From: Dankookia rubra
Lineage (GTDB): Bacteria > Pseudomonadota > Alphaproteobacteria > Acetobacterales > Acetobacteraceae
Direction: 5' to 3'
DNA length: 64,000 nt
Assembly (NCBI RefSeq): GCF_004355005.1
Contig: NZ_SMSJ01000030.1
Coordinates: 1 to 64,000, forward strand
Both the position numbers and the translations under genes were made by a program. Numbering within the stretch: position 1 is the first letter of the stretch; each line of letters starts with the position of its first letter. The notes below the pieces were generated by a model, which ran no database searches, was not told the DNA's origin, and saw only the letters and a program-made list of their open reading frames with translations. Positions 34,098 through 43,632 of the stretch are shown here, piece after piece.

Positions 34098-35549
34098 TCA
34101 TCGAGGCCTGCGGAACAGGAAATAGGCGTCGTTCTCGCGGTCCGTCATGTCGAAATCCAGTGCGCGCAGGGCATCAGCCAGGGCCGCGCAGTCGATGTCG
34201 GGCATCGAGTTCCATGCGCGGAAGGTCTCCACCACCTCAGCGACGAAGCCTGCCGCCTCCGCAAGTGCCACCACGTCGGCCGGGGCGTACTCCCGCACAT
34301 GCGGAGGGTAGTTGAAGGCGTGCCGCTTCCGCAGCAGGTTCCCGATGCTGTCAAGCGAGGTGACGTTCGGGGTGGTCACCAAGAGGCAGCCACCCGGGCG
34401 CAGCATCCTGAAGCTCTCGCGGAACATGCAGGCCGCCCCGGACTGCTGGAACAACGCGATCTCCTCGATCGCCGAGGTCGGCTGGTGCGCCTCGTTCAGG
34501 TGCTCGAGAACCTCGAGCGACAGGATCGCATCGGTCGATCCGTCGAGCGCCGCATAGGGGTAGCGAAGGTCGCTCTGGATCAGCCGCAACTCCACCCCGC
34601 GGCGCTGCTCTAGGAAGCGACCGATGACCGAGGCACCGCCAAGTTCAACCACCTCCCTCGCCGGCATCAAGGCAGGGGCAGCCCGCTTCCAGGTCTCCAG
34701 GTAGCGGCGCCGGTGGGTTTCCAGGTATTCATCGGGCGGTTGCTGGACCAGCCATGGTTCCAGGTCGTCGATACCCGGATCGGTGACCCGACGGGCGACT
34801 TCCGCCAGGATGGGATCAAGGGCATTCCGGAGCAGGAGCTCGGCCGACGACCCCGCGGCGACCGCCATGAAATACCAGGGAACATCCTGGCCATCCCAGT
34901 CAGCCCGGCCAAAGGGGCGGCCAAACAGGTCGAGCACGCGGTAGCCGAGCCCGGCGAAGAAGCGGAAAAAGGCCGTTGCATCGTAGCCATAGGCCGCCGC
35001 GCTCGCCGCACGGGCATTCTGGAACACGATCACCGGGCGATGCGCGGCGATGGCGGCGGCCGCGCCCTGCATCGCTGGCAGCTCGCCACCCTGCAGGTCC
35101 AGCTTGGCAAAGCGCCAGCGTCGGGTCTCGTTGGCCAGCAGGCTGTCGATCGTGGTGCAGGCAACCTGGATCAGTGCGGTATCCGGCACGACAGGGTAGG
35201 CGCGCGGCTGCAGGCCACTATAGGCATCGGCATTGCGGACCCAATGGAATTCGCGCTCGCCCGCCGTATCGGCCAGCGCCGCGGCGTGGACAGCCAGTTG
35301 CGGCAGCTGCCGCAGCCCGGCGTCGCGCTCCAGCCGTTCGGCCAGCCAGCCGATCGGCTCGCAGGCCAGGACGCGTCCCTCGGCGCCGACCGCTGCGGCC
35401 ATGGCAAGGGAGTTGCGGCCCCGCCCGGCGCCGCCGTCGATGGCGAGGTCGCCCGGTTGCAGCAGGCTGCGGCCGAGGCGGAGGATGATGTCCTCATAGG
35501 CATCGGCATTGCCCAACAGTGCCGCGGGGTCTGGGGAGATCTGGTCCAT
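34098..35549 (-). CDS. FkbM-type plus class I SAM methyltransferase fusion protein
   Basis: 483 residues with two methyltransferase domains. The first (residues about 10-230) is FkbM-like: PGDLAIDGGAGRGRNSLAMA is the SAM-binding glycine motif and KLDLQGGELPAMQGA is the FkbM acidic motif. The second (about 280-480) is a type-11-like domain: STDAILSLEVLEHLNE followed by FRMLRPGGCLLVTTPN. Its own first Gly motif is weak (ELGGASVIG). FkbM proteins often O-methylate surface sugars, and the gene lies in a glycan-modification patch. ATG 35549 has GAGGG upstream. It might be two originally separate enzymes joined. Confidence 0.82.
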   Translation of the reverse strand: MDQISPDPAALLGNADAYEDIILRLGRSLLQPGDLAIDGGAGRGRNSLAMAAAVGAEGRVLACEPIGWLAERLERDAGLRQLPQLAVHAAALADTAGEREFHWVRNADAYSGLQPRAYPVVPDTALIQVACTTIDSLLANETRRWRFAKLDLQGGELPAMQGAAAAIAAHRPVIVFQNARAASAAAYGYDATAFFRFFAGLGYRVLDLFGRPFGRADWDGQDVPWYFMAVAAGSSAELLLRNALDPILAEVARRVTDPGIDDLEPWLVQQPPDEYLETHRRRYLETWKRAAPALMPAREVVELGGASVIGRFLEQRRGVELRLIQSDLRYPYAALDGSTDAILSLEVLEHLNEAHQPTSAIEEIALFQQSGAACMFRESFRMLRPGGCLLVTTPNVTSLDSIGNLLRKRHAFNYPPHVREYAPADVVALAEAAGFVAEVVETFRAWNSMPDIDCAALADALRALDFDMTDRENDAYFLFRRPR

Positions 35550-35748
35550 GCCCTCGCTTATCCCATGCGCCGAGGCAGCCAAGGCATGCGACCCGGCGCG
35601 GAGGGCCGGTTCGCAGCAGGCTCAAGGCCCCGGGCGTTAGCAGAACGCTTGGCGCGAGGCGAATTCGCGCCTGGCGGCCCCTGGACCCGGAGGCCGGAAC
35701 CCGAGGCGGTAGGGCCCCGTCGGCCGGCCCCGGCCGCCGCCGCCCTGA

Positions 35749-36261
35749 TTATGGGGCGGTGATGATCCGACTGCCGCCAGCTTCCTGCGCCGTGGCCAGG
35801 GCGGCGCGCGCGCGCAGCATCAGCTCCTCCGCCGAGCTGCCGGGTCCATGGCCCAGCGCCAAGCCCAGGCTGCAGCGCAAGGGGACCGGCCCCTGTGGTG
35901 TCTCCAGCGGAGTCGCTTCCAGCAACCGCTGCAGCCGTTCGGCGGTGCCGCGGGCCTGCGCGGTCAGGGCTTCGGGGATGCATATGCAGAAGCCTTCCGG
36001 CAGCCGCCCGACCAAGTCATGTGCCCGCAGCCCATTGCGAAGCCGGTCGGCGATGCCGAGCAGCGCCGCATCCGCAACCTCCGGCCCATGCCGGCTTGCC
36101 AGGCCGCCCAGCCCGTCGACACCGATGGCAAGCAGCGCGACGCGCGGCCCCTGCGGCTCGGACAGGTCGAGCGCGGCCTCGAGAAAGCGCTGCATCGCCG
36201 GCTGCGTCGCGGTGCCGGTCAGCGGGTCGCGTTGATCGCGCCGGTTCCGATCGATCATCAT
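35749..36261 (-). CDS. degenerate GGDEF domain protein
   Basis: 170-residue stand-alone GGDEF-fold protein. It starts with RDPLTGTATQPAM, the usual DxLTGLxNR opening in altered form, and the catalytic loop reads GRLPEGF (residues 85-91) where active diguanylate cyclases have GGDEF/GGEEF. The metal Asp in IGVDGLGGL is kept. It is thus probably inactive as a cyclase and may bind c-di-GMP/GTP or a partner. No sensor domain is attached. Confidence 0.75.
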   Translation of the reverse strand: MMIDRNRRDQRDPLTGTATQPAMQRFLEAALDLSEPQGPRVALLAIGVDGLGGLASRHGPEVADAALLGIADRLRNGLRAHDLVGRLPEGFCICIPEALTAQARGTAERLQRLLEATPLETPQGPVPLRCSLGLALGHGPGSSAEELMLRARAALATAQEAGGSRIITAP

Positions 36262-36402
36262 CCCTGTGATCCAGACTGTTCCCTTAGCGCATGAAGCGCG
36301 CCGGGATTGCCGGATGATTAAGCATCTCGCGCTGGTGTGGGGCGCGCACCGCGGGACGTCCGATCCCCAGGGTCGGGGTGGGCCGGTGTCCGGCCGTGGC
36401 GG

Positions 36403-36885
36403 TCACGACGTGGCGGCAGCTGCCCGGATGATGGAGACCTGCCCGCGCGGCTCGAGGATCAGGTGACGGACCAGGTGCAGTTCCTCGATGCCGTGCTGGC
36501 GCAGCAGGCCATCGAGGTCGTCCCGCGTCAGGCCGCAGTGCCGCAGCTCGTCCTCCAGCACCTGGCCGTCGGCCACCAACAGGCGCGGCCGGGGCTCGAA
36601 CAGGCGGGCCGCGCCCGTGTGCAGCCGCAGCCGGGTCAGCCCGGCATGCGCGCCCAACACCGTCGTCAGGGTGGCGAGGCCGTTGAGGTAGGAGCCGTCA
36701 TGCGCATTCGGCACGCGCCCGACGATCGCGCCGACCGCGACCGCGGCCACGAAGTCGAAGGGCGAGAGCTGCGCTAGGGTCCGTCGCTCGCCGACCCGCA
36801 GGCCGAGCACGGCGGTGAGGTAGAGCAGCAGCGCCTTCAGCACCACCCAGCCGACCTCGTCATATCCTCCGACCAGGTTTTCCAT
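36403..36885 (-). CDS. DUF421/YetF-like membrane protein
   Basis: 160-residue protein with two to three N-terminal membrane helices (VLKALLLYLTAVLGLRVG), the conserved RRTLAQLSPFDFVAAVAVGAIVGR segment of DUF421 proteins, and a short cytoplasmic alpha/beta domain (RPRLLVADGQVLEDELRHCGLTRDDLDGLLRQHG). The family (YetF/YrbG-like) is of unknown function. ATG 36885 follows GGAGG. Confidence 0.85.
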   Translation of the reverse strand: MENLVGGYDEVGWVVLKALLLYLTAVLGLRVGERRTLAQLSPFDFVAAVAVGAIVGRVPNAHDGSYLNGLATLTTVLGAHAGLTRLRLHTGAARLFEPRPRLLVADGQVLEDELRHCGLTRDDLDGLLRQHGIEELHLVRHLILEPRGQVSIIRAAAATS

Positions 36886-37038
36886 CAACCCTCCGTTGCC
36901 TGCGGGCCACGCCCCTGCCGCGCCTGCAACGCACGGCACGGCAGGGGCGCGTCGGCTCCGCGCGACGTGAACCGCCGGCCATGGGCAGCGTAGGTAGGCT
37001 GAACGCGCCGGACCGGCCCCGCCGCGCGACGAGGATCA

Positions 37039-39276
37039 ATGCCGAGAGATACGCATGGGGTGCCGGACCCTATCGCGTCGGCCGAGGGGCGGGCGCTGCT
37101 ACTGGTCGGCGGCGGGCATGCGCATCTTGGCCTGCTGCGCGGCCTGGCCATGCGGCCGGAGCCGCGCCTGCGCGTCACCCTCGTCGCCGACGAGGTCGAG
37201 CCGGTCTATTCCGGCATGCTGCCGGGCCTCGTCGCCGGGCTCTACGCGGCGGAGGAATGCCGCGTCGACCTGCTGCGTCTGGCGACGGCCGCCGGCGCTC
37301 GCTTGGTGCATGACCGGGCCACCGGGCTGCAGGCCGGGGCGCGCCGCCTGCTCTGCGCCCGCCACCCGCCGTTGCGCTACGACCTGCTCTCGCTCGACAT
37401 CGGCTCGGTCGCGCGGCCCTTGCCGCCGGGCGGCGACCGCGTGCTGCCGGTGCGGCCGATCGGCGATTTCCCTGCGCGGCTCGACGCCGCGCTGGCCCGG
37501 CTGCCGGACGGGAGGCTGCGGCTCGCGGTGATCGGCGGCGGTGCGGCGGGGGTGGAGCTGGCCTTCTCGCTGCGGCACCGGCTCGCGACCACCGGGCGCC
37601 AGGCGGAGGTGACGCTGGTACCCGGCGGGACGCTGCTGCCGCGTGGCGGTGGCCTGCCGCGCGCGGTGGTGCGGCGGGCACTGCGGGCCCGCGGCATCGG
37701 CCTCGCCGAGGGCGGCGCGGTCACCCAGGCGGGGCCGGGCCGCGTCGTGCTGGCCGATGGGCGGGAACTGGATTGCGATCTGGCGCTTTGGGCCACCGGT
37801 GCGGCGGCGCCGGCCTGGCTGCGGGAGACCGGCCTGGCGCTCGACCCGCACGGCTTCGTCGCCGTGGATGCGGCCCTGCGCTCGCTTTCCCACCCCGAGG
37901 TCTTCGCCACCGGCGATGTCGCCGCCGTGCTGCCCCACAAGCGAGAGAAGGCGGGGGTCTGGGCGGTGCGGCAGGGCAGGCCGCTGCTGGCCAATATCCG
38001 CCGCCTGCTGCGCGGCGAGGCGCCGCGGCCCTACCGCCCGCAGCGCCATGCGCTCGCGCTGATCGGCACGGCGGATGGCCAGGCGATCGCGCTGCGCGGC
38101 CCCCTCGCGCTGTCCGGCACCTGGGCCTGGTGGCTGAAGCAATGGATCGACCGCCGCTGGATCGCCGGTTTCGCGGCACTTCCCGCCATGCCCGCGCAGG
38201 CGCCCATGCCGGCCCCGGCGATGCGCTGCGCCGGCTGCGGTGGCAAGCTGCCGGCGCCGGTGCTCTCGGCCGCGCTGCGCCGGCTCGGCGCGCCGGATGG
38301 GCCGGAGGTGCTGGTCGGGCTTCAGGCGCCGGACGACGCCGCCGTGCTGCGCCCGCCGCCCGGCGAGGTGCTGCTGCAGAGCGCCGACCAGTTCCGCGCC
38401 TTCCTCGGCGACCTGCACCTGTTCGGCCGGATCGCGGCGAATCATGCGCTGGGCGACATCCATGCGATGGGCGGCCGGCCGCTGGCGGCGCTCGCGCTGG
38501 TCACCCTGCCGCACGGTCCCGCCGCCTGGCAGGAGGACGACCTGCACGCCATGCTGCTGGGGGCGCAGGAGGTGCTGCGGGCGGCCGGCGCCGGGCTGGT
38601 CGGCGGCCATAGCGCGGAAGGCGCGGAGCCGGCGCTCGGCTTCGCGGTGACCGGCGCGGCCGATCCGGCGCGGCTGCTGCTGAAGCGCGGCTTGCGGCCG
38701 GGGGACCGGCTGGTGCTGACCAAGCCGCTCGGCACCGGGGTGATCCTGGCCGCGGCGATGCACGGCCAGGCAAGGGCAGCCTGGCTGGACGGCGCGGTCG
38801 CCGCCATGCAGCAGCCGGGCGGCCCGGTGGTGGCCACGCTGGCCGCGCATGGCGCCACCGCCTGCACGGATGTCACCGGCTTCGGCCTGCTCGGGCACCT
38901 CGGGGAGATGCTGCGCGCCAGCGGCTGCGCGGCCAGCCTCGACCCGGCGACGGTGCCGCTGCTGGAGGGCGCGCGGGAAGCCCTGGCGCGCGGCGTCCGC
39001 AGCACGCTGCACGAGGGCAACGCGGCAGCGGTCGCTGGCCTGCTGGGCGGCGCCGGCCTGGCCCCGCCCGCCATGGCCGCGCTGCTCGACCCGCAGACCG
39101 CGGGCGGGTTCCTCGCGGGGCTGCCGGCCGCCGCCGCGCCGGCCGGCCTGGCGGCGCTGCGCCGCCTAGGCTGCGATGCCGCTTTGATCGGCACGGTGGA
39201 GCCCGGGCCGCCCCTTATCCGCTTCGCGCCGGTGGCCATGGCGATCCCGGAAACTCCGGCCGGGGTTGCCGGTTAA
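37039..39276 (+). CDS. selD: fused NADH-dehydrogenase-like oxidoreductase / selenide water dikinase
   Basis: 745 residues, two enzymes in one. Residues about 17-380 are a two-dinucleotide-fold FAD/NAD(P)H oxidoreductase (GGGHAHL near 24, second site VIGGGAAGVELA near 162, ATGDVAAVLPHKREKAG near 295). Residues about 395-745 are SelD, which makes selenophosphate from selenide and ATP: CAGCGGK places the catalytic Cys at 400 and Lys at 403 (Cys, not Sec), followed by QAPDDAAV, GDIHAMGG and DVTGFGLLGHLGEM. It supplies selenium for the UGA in the formate dehydrogenase two genes downstream. Such fusions are known in some bacteria. ATG follows GAGGA; 23 nt separate it from the next gene. Confidence 0.93.
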   Translation: MPRDTHGVPDPIASAEGRALLLVGGGHAHLGLLRGLAMRPEPRLRVTLVADEVEPVYSGMLPGLVAGLYAAEECRVDLLRLATAAGARLVHDRATGLQAGARRLLCARHPPLRYDLLSLDIGSVARPLPPGGDRVLPVRPIGDFPARLDAALARLPDGRLRLAVIGGGAAGVELAFSLRHRLATTGRQAEVTLVPGGTLLPRGGGLPRAVVRRALRARGIGLAEGGAVTQAGPGRVVLADGRELDCDLALWATGAAAPAWLRETGLALDPHGFVAVDAALRSLSHPEVFATGDVAAVLPHKREKAGVWAVRQGRPLLANIRRLLRGEAPRPYRPQRHALALIGTADGQAIALRGPLALSGTWAWWLKQWIDRRWIAGFAALPAMPAQAPMPAPAMRCAGCGGKLPAPVLSAALRRLGAPDGPEVLVGLQAPDDAAVLRPPPGEVLLQSADQFRAFLGDLHLFGRIAANHALGDIHAMGGRPLAALALVTLPHGPAAWQEDDLHAMLLGAQEVLRAAGAGLVGGHSAEGAEPALGFAVTGAADPARLLLKRGLRPGDRLVLTKPLGTGVILAAAMHGQARAAWLDGAVAAMQQPGGPVVATLAAHGATACTDVTGFGLLGHLGEMLRASGCAASLDPATVPLLEGAREALARGVRSTLHEGNAAAVAGLLGGAGLAPPAMAALLDPQTAGGFLAGLPAAAAPAGLAALRRLGCDAALIGTVEPGPPLIRFAPVAMAIPETPAGVAG

Positions 39277-39299
39277 GCCAGCGATTCAGGGGAGCCGCG

Positions 39300-39542
39300 A
39301 TGCAGACCAGGACGGGGCGCGTCAGCCTGGTGCAGGAAAGCCGCTTCCAGCTCGTCGAGGATGACGGGCACTCGACCCTGTTCGTCCTGAGCCATGCCGC
39401 GGCGATCGAGCCGCAGGACCTGCCCGCGCTGCAGCGCGATTCCAGCCGCATCGCGGTGCGTTGCGACGCCGCGCCGGGCAAGGTCGCCCAGGTCGCCCAT
39501 GCCATCCGCATCCTGGACCGCGTGCCGGAGACCAGCCGATGA
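39300..39542 (+). CDS. small unknown protein in formate dehydrogenase operon
   Basis: 80-residue protein of unknown family. It begins MQTRTGRVSLVQESRFQLVEDDGHSTLFVLSH, looking like a small beta barrel/strand-rich fold, followed by helix-turn-strand (PGKVAQVAHAIRILDRV). No Cys, signal or membrane helix. GGGAG precedes the ATG and its stop overlaps the FDH catalytic-subunit start by four bases (ATGA), so it is translated with it. A chaperone or regulator of FDH assembly is possible. Confidence 0.7.
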   Translation: MQTRTGRVSLVQESRFQLVEDDGHSTLFVLSHAAAIEPQDLPALQRDSSRIAVRCDAAPGKVAQVAHAIRILDRVPETSR

Positions 39543-42500
39543 GCCGCCCGCCCAGCCGCCGCACGATGCGCCGCCCGCTCGCCCGCCGGATCGACGATTT
39601 CCTGCGCGACTGGTCGCTGCCGCGCCAGCTCGCCGGGCAGCCGCACAGGTCGGACGCCGCACGCAGCACGCTGAGCGAGGGGCTGCGTCCGCGGCTGGAG
39701 CAGGCCGACACGGTCAGCACCACGATCTGCCCGTATTGCGCGGTCGGCTGCGCCCAGCTCTCCTACGTCAAGGACGGCCGGCTGATCCATATCGAGGGGG
39801 ACCCGCGCAGCCCGATCAACCAGGGCACGCTCTGCCCGAAGGGCGCCGCCACCTTCAGCCTGGTGAACAACCCGCAGCGCCTATCCAGGGTGAAGTGGCG
39901 CGCCCCCTATTCCGACCGGTGGGAGGAGAAGCCGCTGGATTGGGCGATGGAGCGCATCGCCCAGCTGGTGAAGCGGACACGCGACGAGACCTTCGTCCAT
40001 AAGCTGCCGAACGGCACCACGGTCAACCACACCATGGCGATCGGCTCGCTCGGCGGCGCGACCCTCGACAACGAGGAGAATTACCTCATCAAGAAGGTCT
40101 TCTCCGCCGGATTGGGCCTCGTCTGGGTCGAGAACCAGGCGAGGGTCTGACACTCCTCCTCGGTGCCCAGTCTGGGTGCCTCCTTCGGCCGCGGCGCCGC
40201 CACCATGGCGCAGTGGGACGTCGCCAATTCGGACTGCATCATCGTGATGGGGTCCAACATGGCGGAGAACCACCCGATCGCCTTCCGCTTCGTGCTGCAG
40301 GCGAAGGAACGCGGCGCGACCGTCATCCACGTGGACCCGCGCTTCACCCGCACCTCGGCGCTGGCCGATATCCACGCGCCGATCCGCGCCGGCACCGACA
40401 TCGCCTTCCTCGGCGGCATCATCCGCCACCTGCTCGAGAACGACCTCTGGTTCCGCGACTGGGCGCTGGCCTATACCAACATCGCCGAGATCATCGAGCC
40501 CGGCTTCCAGGATGCCGGCAGCGGCGGCGGCAAGTTCTCCGGCTGGAACGACGAGAAGCGCGGCTACCAGTTCGACACCTGGCAGCCCGAGGGCATGGCG
40601 ATGGCCTCCGCCATCTCCGAGCACTACCTGAACACCGCCGAGAATTTCTCCTCGATGACGCACAAGCTGGCGGAGCACCCGCCGCCGGAGGACCGCAGTT
40701 TGCGGCACCCGATGTGCGTCTACCAGATCCTCAAGCGGCAATACGCCGCCTATACGCCTGAGATGGTGGCGAAGACGACCGGCTGTCCGCAGGAGACCTT
40801 CCTGAAGGTCTGCGAGGCGCTGGCGCGCAACAGCGGGCGCGAGCGCACCGGCGCCTTCTGCTACGCGGTCGGCTGGACGCATCACAGCACCGGCGTGCAG
40901 ATGATCCGCGCCGCGGCGCTGATCCAGGGCCTGCTCGGCAATGTCGGGCGGCCCGGCGGCGGCATCCTGGCGCTGCGCGGCCATACCAGCATCCAGGGCA
41001 GCACGGACATCCCGACGCTGTACAACCTGATGCCCGGCTACATCCCGCATCCCAATGCGCAGAAGCCCGAGACCAGCCTGAAGGACTATCTGGAGCACGA
41101 GACGGTGCCGACGGGCTGGTGGCACAATTTCCCGAAATACATCGTCAGCCTGCTGAAGGCCTGGTACGGCGACGCGGCAACGGGGCAGAACGAGTTCGGC
41201 TTCCAGCTGCTGCCGAAGATCATGGGCGACCATTCGCAGCTGCCGATGACCATGGCGATGGCGGATGGCACAATCCGCGGCATGTTCATGCTGGGCCAGA
41301 ACCCGATCATCGGCGGCAGCAATTCGGACACGGTGCAGCGCGGCCTGGCGAAGCTGGAATGGCTGGTGGTCCGCGACATGGTGGAAACCGAGACCGCCAG
41401 CTTCTGGCACAAGGGCCGGCTGGTCGAACGCGGGGAGCTCTCTCCCGACAAGGTCGCCACCGAGGTCTTCCTGATGCCGGCCGAGCTTGGCCCGGAGAAG
41501 GAAGGCACCGTCACCAATACCCACCGGCTGGTGCAGTGGCACGACAAGGCGGTGGACGGGCCGGGCGACAGCCGGTCGGAGCTGTGGTTCGTCTATCACC
41601 TGGGCCGCCGGCTGAAGCAGCTCTATGCCGGCAGCACCGACCCGCAGGACGCGCCGATCCAGGCGGTGACGCTCGACTACCGCGAGAAGGGCGCGCGGCG
41701 CGAGCCCTCGGCCGAGGACGTGCTGCGCGAGATCAACGGCTATACCTGGCCGGACCGCAAGCAGGTGGCGGCCTTCACCGAGCTGAAGGACGACGGCAGC
41801 ACCGCCTGTGGCTGCTGGCTTTACAGCGGCGCATGGCCGAAGCAGGACCACAACCAGGCGCGGTCCCGCGTGCCGGACCCGCCGCAGGGGCCGGGGACGC
41901 ATCTCGGCTGGGCCTTCGCCTGGCCGGCGAACCGCCGCACCCTCTACAACCGCGCCTCCGCCGATCCCGAGGGCAAGCCCTGGTCCGAGCGCAAGAAGCT
42001 GGTCTGGTGGGACGCGGAGAAGAAAGACTGGAACAGCCCCGACGCGCTCGACTTCGAGCCCCACAAGCCGCCGGGCTACCGGCCCGATTGGTCCCACCCG
42101 AACGAGGGCATGGACGCGATCAGCGGCGCCAATCCCTTCATCATGATGGCCGACGGCAAGGCGGCGCTCTTCGTCTCCTCCGGCCTCAAGGACGGGCCGC
42201 TGCCGACGCATTACGAGCCGGTGGAAAGTCCCGTCCGCAACCCGGTGCATCCGGCGACACAGACCAACCCCGGCGCCAAGACCTGGGGCCGGCCGGACAA
42301 CCCGCTGCACGAAGTGGGCGACCCGCGCTTCCCGCACGTACTGACCACCTACCGCCTGACCGAGCACCATTCCGGCGGCATCCCGACGCGGCTGGTGCCG
42401 CACCTGGCGGAACTGCAGCCCGAGGGCTTCGCCGAGATCCCGCCCGAACTCGCATCGGCGCTCGGCATCGCCAATCTCGACTGGGTGGTGCTGTCGACGG

Positions 42501-42748
42501 CGCGCGGCGAGGTGGAGACGCGCGCCCTGGTGACCGAGCGGCTGCGGCCCTTCGAGATCGCCGGCCGGCGCATCCACCAGATCGGCATGCCCTGGCATTT
42601 CGGCTGGGTCGGCTATGCCACCGGCGACATCGCCAATGCGCTGACCGCCGTGGTCGGCGACCCCAATACCAGCATGCATGAGAACAAGGCGCTGACCTGC
42701 GCCCTGCGCAAGGGCCGCATCCCACGGCCGCCGGAGGCAGCGGAATGA
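39539..42748 (+). CDS. fdhA: formate dehydrogenase catalytic subunit, selenocysteine-containing
   Basis: About 1069 residues with an in-frame UGA at 40148-40150 read as selenocysteine 204. The frame is the same on both sides, and the flanking text is NQARV-U-HSSSVPSLGASFGRGA, the active-site pattern of FDH-N type enzymes, with His 205 next to it. It oxidises formate to CO2 at a Mo/W-bis-MGD centre. The N-terminal 4Fe-4S ligands are Cys 64, 67, 71 and 99 (CPYCAVGC, LCPKG). A SECIS-like hairpin follows the UGA. Unlike E. coli FdnG there is no twin-arginine signal: the start (MSRPPSRRTMRRP) is basic but not followed by a hydrophobic core, so the subunit may be cytoplasmic. Ends overlapping the Fe-S subunit. 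Needs SelA, SelB, SelC and SelD, all in this window. Confidence 0.95.
40148..40180 (+). promoter_or_regulatory. UGA selenocysteine codon and SECIS-like hairpin
   Basis: UGA at 40148-40150, then 11 nt, then stem GGUGCCC (40162-40168) / GGGUGCC (40174-40180), seven pairs including two G-U wobbles, with the 5-nt loop AGUCU. In E. coli fdhF/fdnG the SECIS upper stem also lies about 11 nt from the UGA and the loop carries a GU, both needed for SelB. The hairpin lies inside coding sequence, as in other bacteria. Confidence 0.85.
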
Positions 42749-43632
42749 CCGAGGTCCACGCCCGGGCACAGGAACACACGCCCTCCGAATTCAACCGCAT
42801 GATCCCGGACGAGTCCGAGCTGACCGCGGGGGTCAGGATCGAGCCCGGCCGGTCCTACGGCTTCTTCACCGACACCACGCTCTGCATCGGCTGCAAGGCC
42901 TGCGAGGTGGCCTGCAAGGAATGGAACGCGCTGCCGGCCGACGATGTCCGGCTGTCGGGCATGAGCTACGACAACACGCGGCGGCTGTCCTCCACCACTT
43001 GGCGCCACGTGGCCTTCATCGAGAAGGAGGTGCGCGACAACACCCAGCAGGCTCTCCAGAGCAGCTGGCTGATGATGTCGGATGTCTGCAAGCATTGCAG
43101 CCCGGCGCCCTGCCTCGAGGCCTGTCCGACCGGGGCGATCTTCCGCACCGAATTCGACACCGTCGTGGTGCAGCAGGACATCTGCAACGGCTGCGGCTAC
43201 TGCGTGCCCGCCTGCCCCTTCGGCGTCGTCGCCATGGATGACAACGATGGCAAGGCGCACAAGTGCACGCTCTGCTACGACCGCATGAAGGGCGGGCTGG
43301 AGCCGGCCTGCGCCAAGTCCTGCCCCACCGACAGCATCCAGTTCGGCGAGGTCGAGGCGCTGCAGACCCGTGCCGAGACGCGCGTGCAGGAGCTGCGCGA
43401 CCGCGGCGTGGCCGGCGCGCGGCTATACGGTACGCCGGGGGCGGAAGGTGCCACCGGCGGCATCCGGCACCTGAACGCCAGCTTCCTGCTGGTGGACCGG
43501 CCGGAGGTCTACAACCTGCCGGCGGCGCCGAGCCGGCCGGCGGAACGCATCGCCCCGGCCTTAGGCAGCGGGCTGGTCGCCGTGGCGGGCCTGGCACTCG
43601 CGGCCTTTGCGCTGCTGGGCCGGCGGCGATGA
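42745..43632 (+). CDS. fdhB: formate dehydrogenase iron-sulfur subunit
   Basis: 295-residue electron-transfer subunit holding four 4Fe-4S clusters: CIGCKACEVAC, CKHCSPAPCLEACP, CNGCGYCVPACP and CTLCYDRMKGG...CAKSCP. It passes electrons from the Sec/Mo site to the membrane subunit. Near residues 268-290 is one hydrophobic helix (LGSGLVAVAGLALAAFALLG) that anchors the complex. No twin-arginine signal. Its ATG overlaps the catalytic-subunit stop. Confidence 0.93.
   Translation: MTEVHARAQEHTPSEFNRMIPDESELTAGVRIEPGRSYGFFTDTTLCIGCKACEVACKEWNALPADDVRLSGMSYDNTRRLSSTTWRHVAFIEKEVRDNTQQALQSSWLMMSDVCKHCSPAPCLEACPTGAIFRTEFDTVVVQQDICNGCGYCVPACPFGVVAMDDNDGKAHKCTLCYDRMKGGLEPACAKSCPTDSIQFGEVEALQTRAETRVQELRDRGVAGARLYGTPGAEGATGGIRHLNASFLLVDRPEVYNLPAAPSRPAERIAPALGSGLVAVAGLALAAFALLGRRR

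Noticed and set aside
40148-40150. TGA as a nonsense mutation or sequencing error in the FDH gene
   Set aside because: Active-site context, SECIS-like stem at the right distance and adjacent selA, selB, selC, selD make selenocysteine the better reading.
39881-42769. 962-codon minus-strand frame
   Set aside because: Shadow of the formate dehydrogenase catalytic subunit; Arg/Gly/Val-rich composition without motifs.
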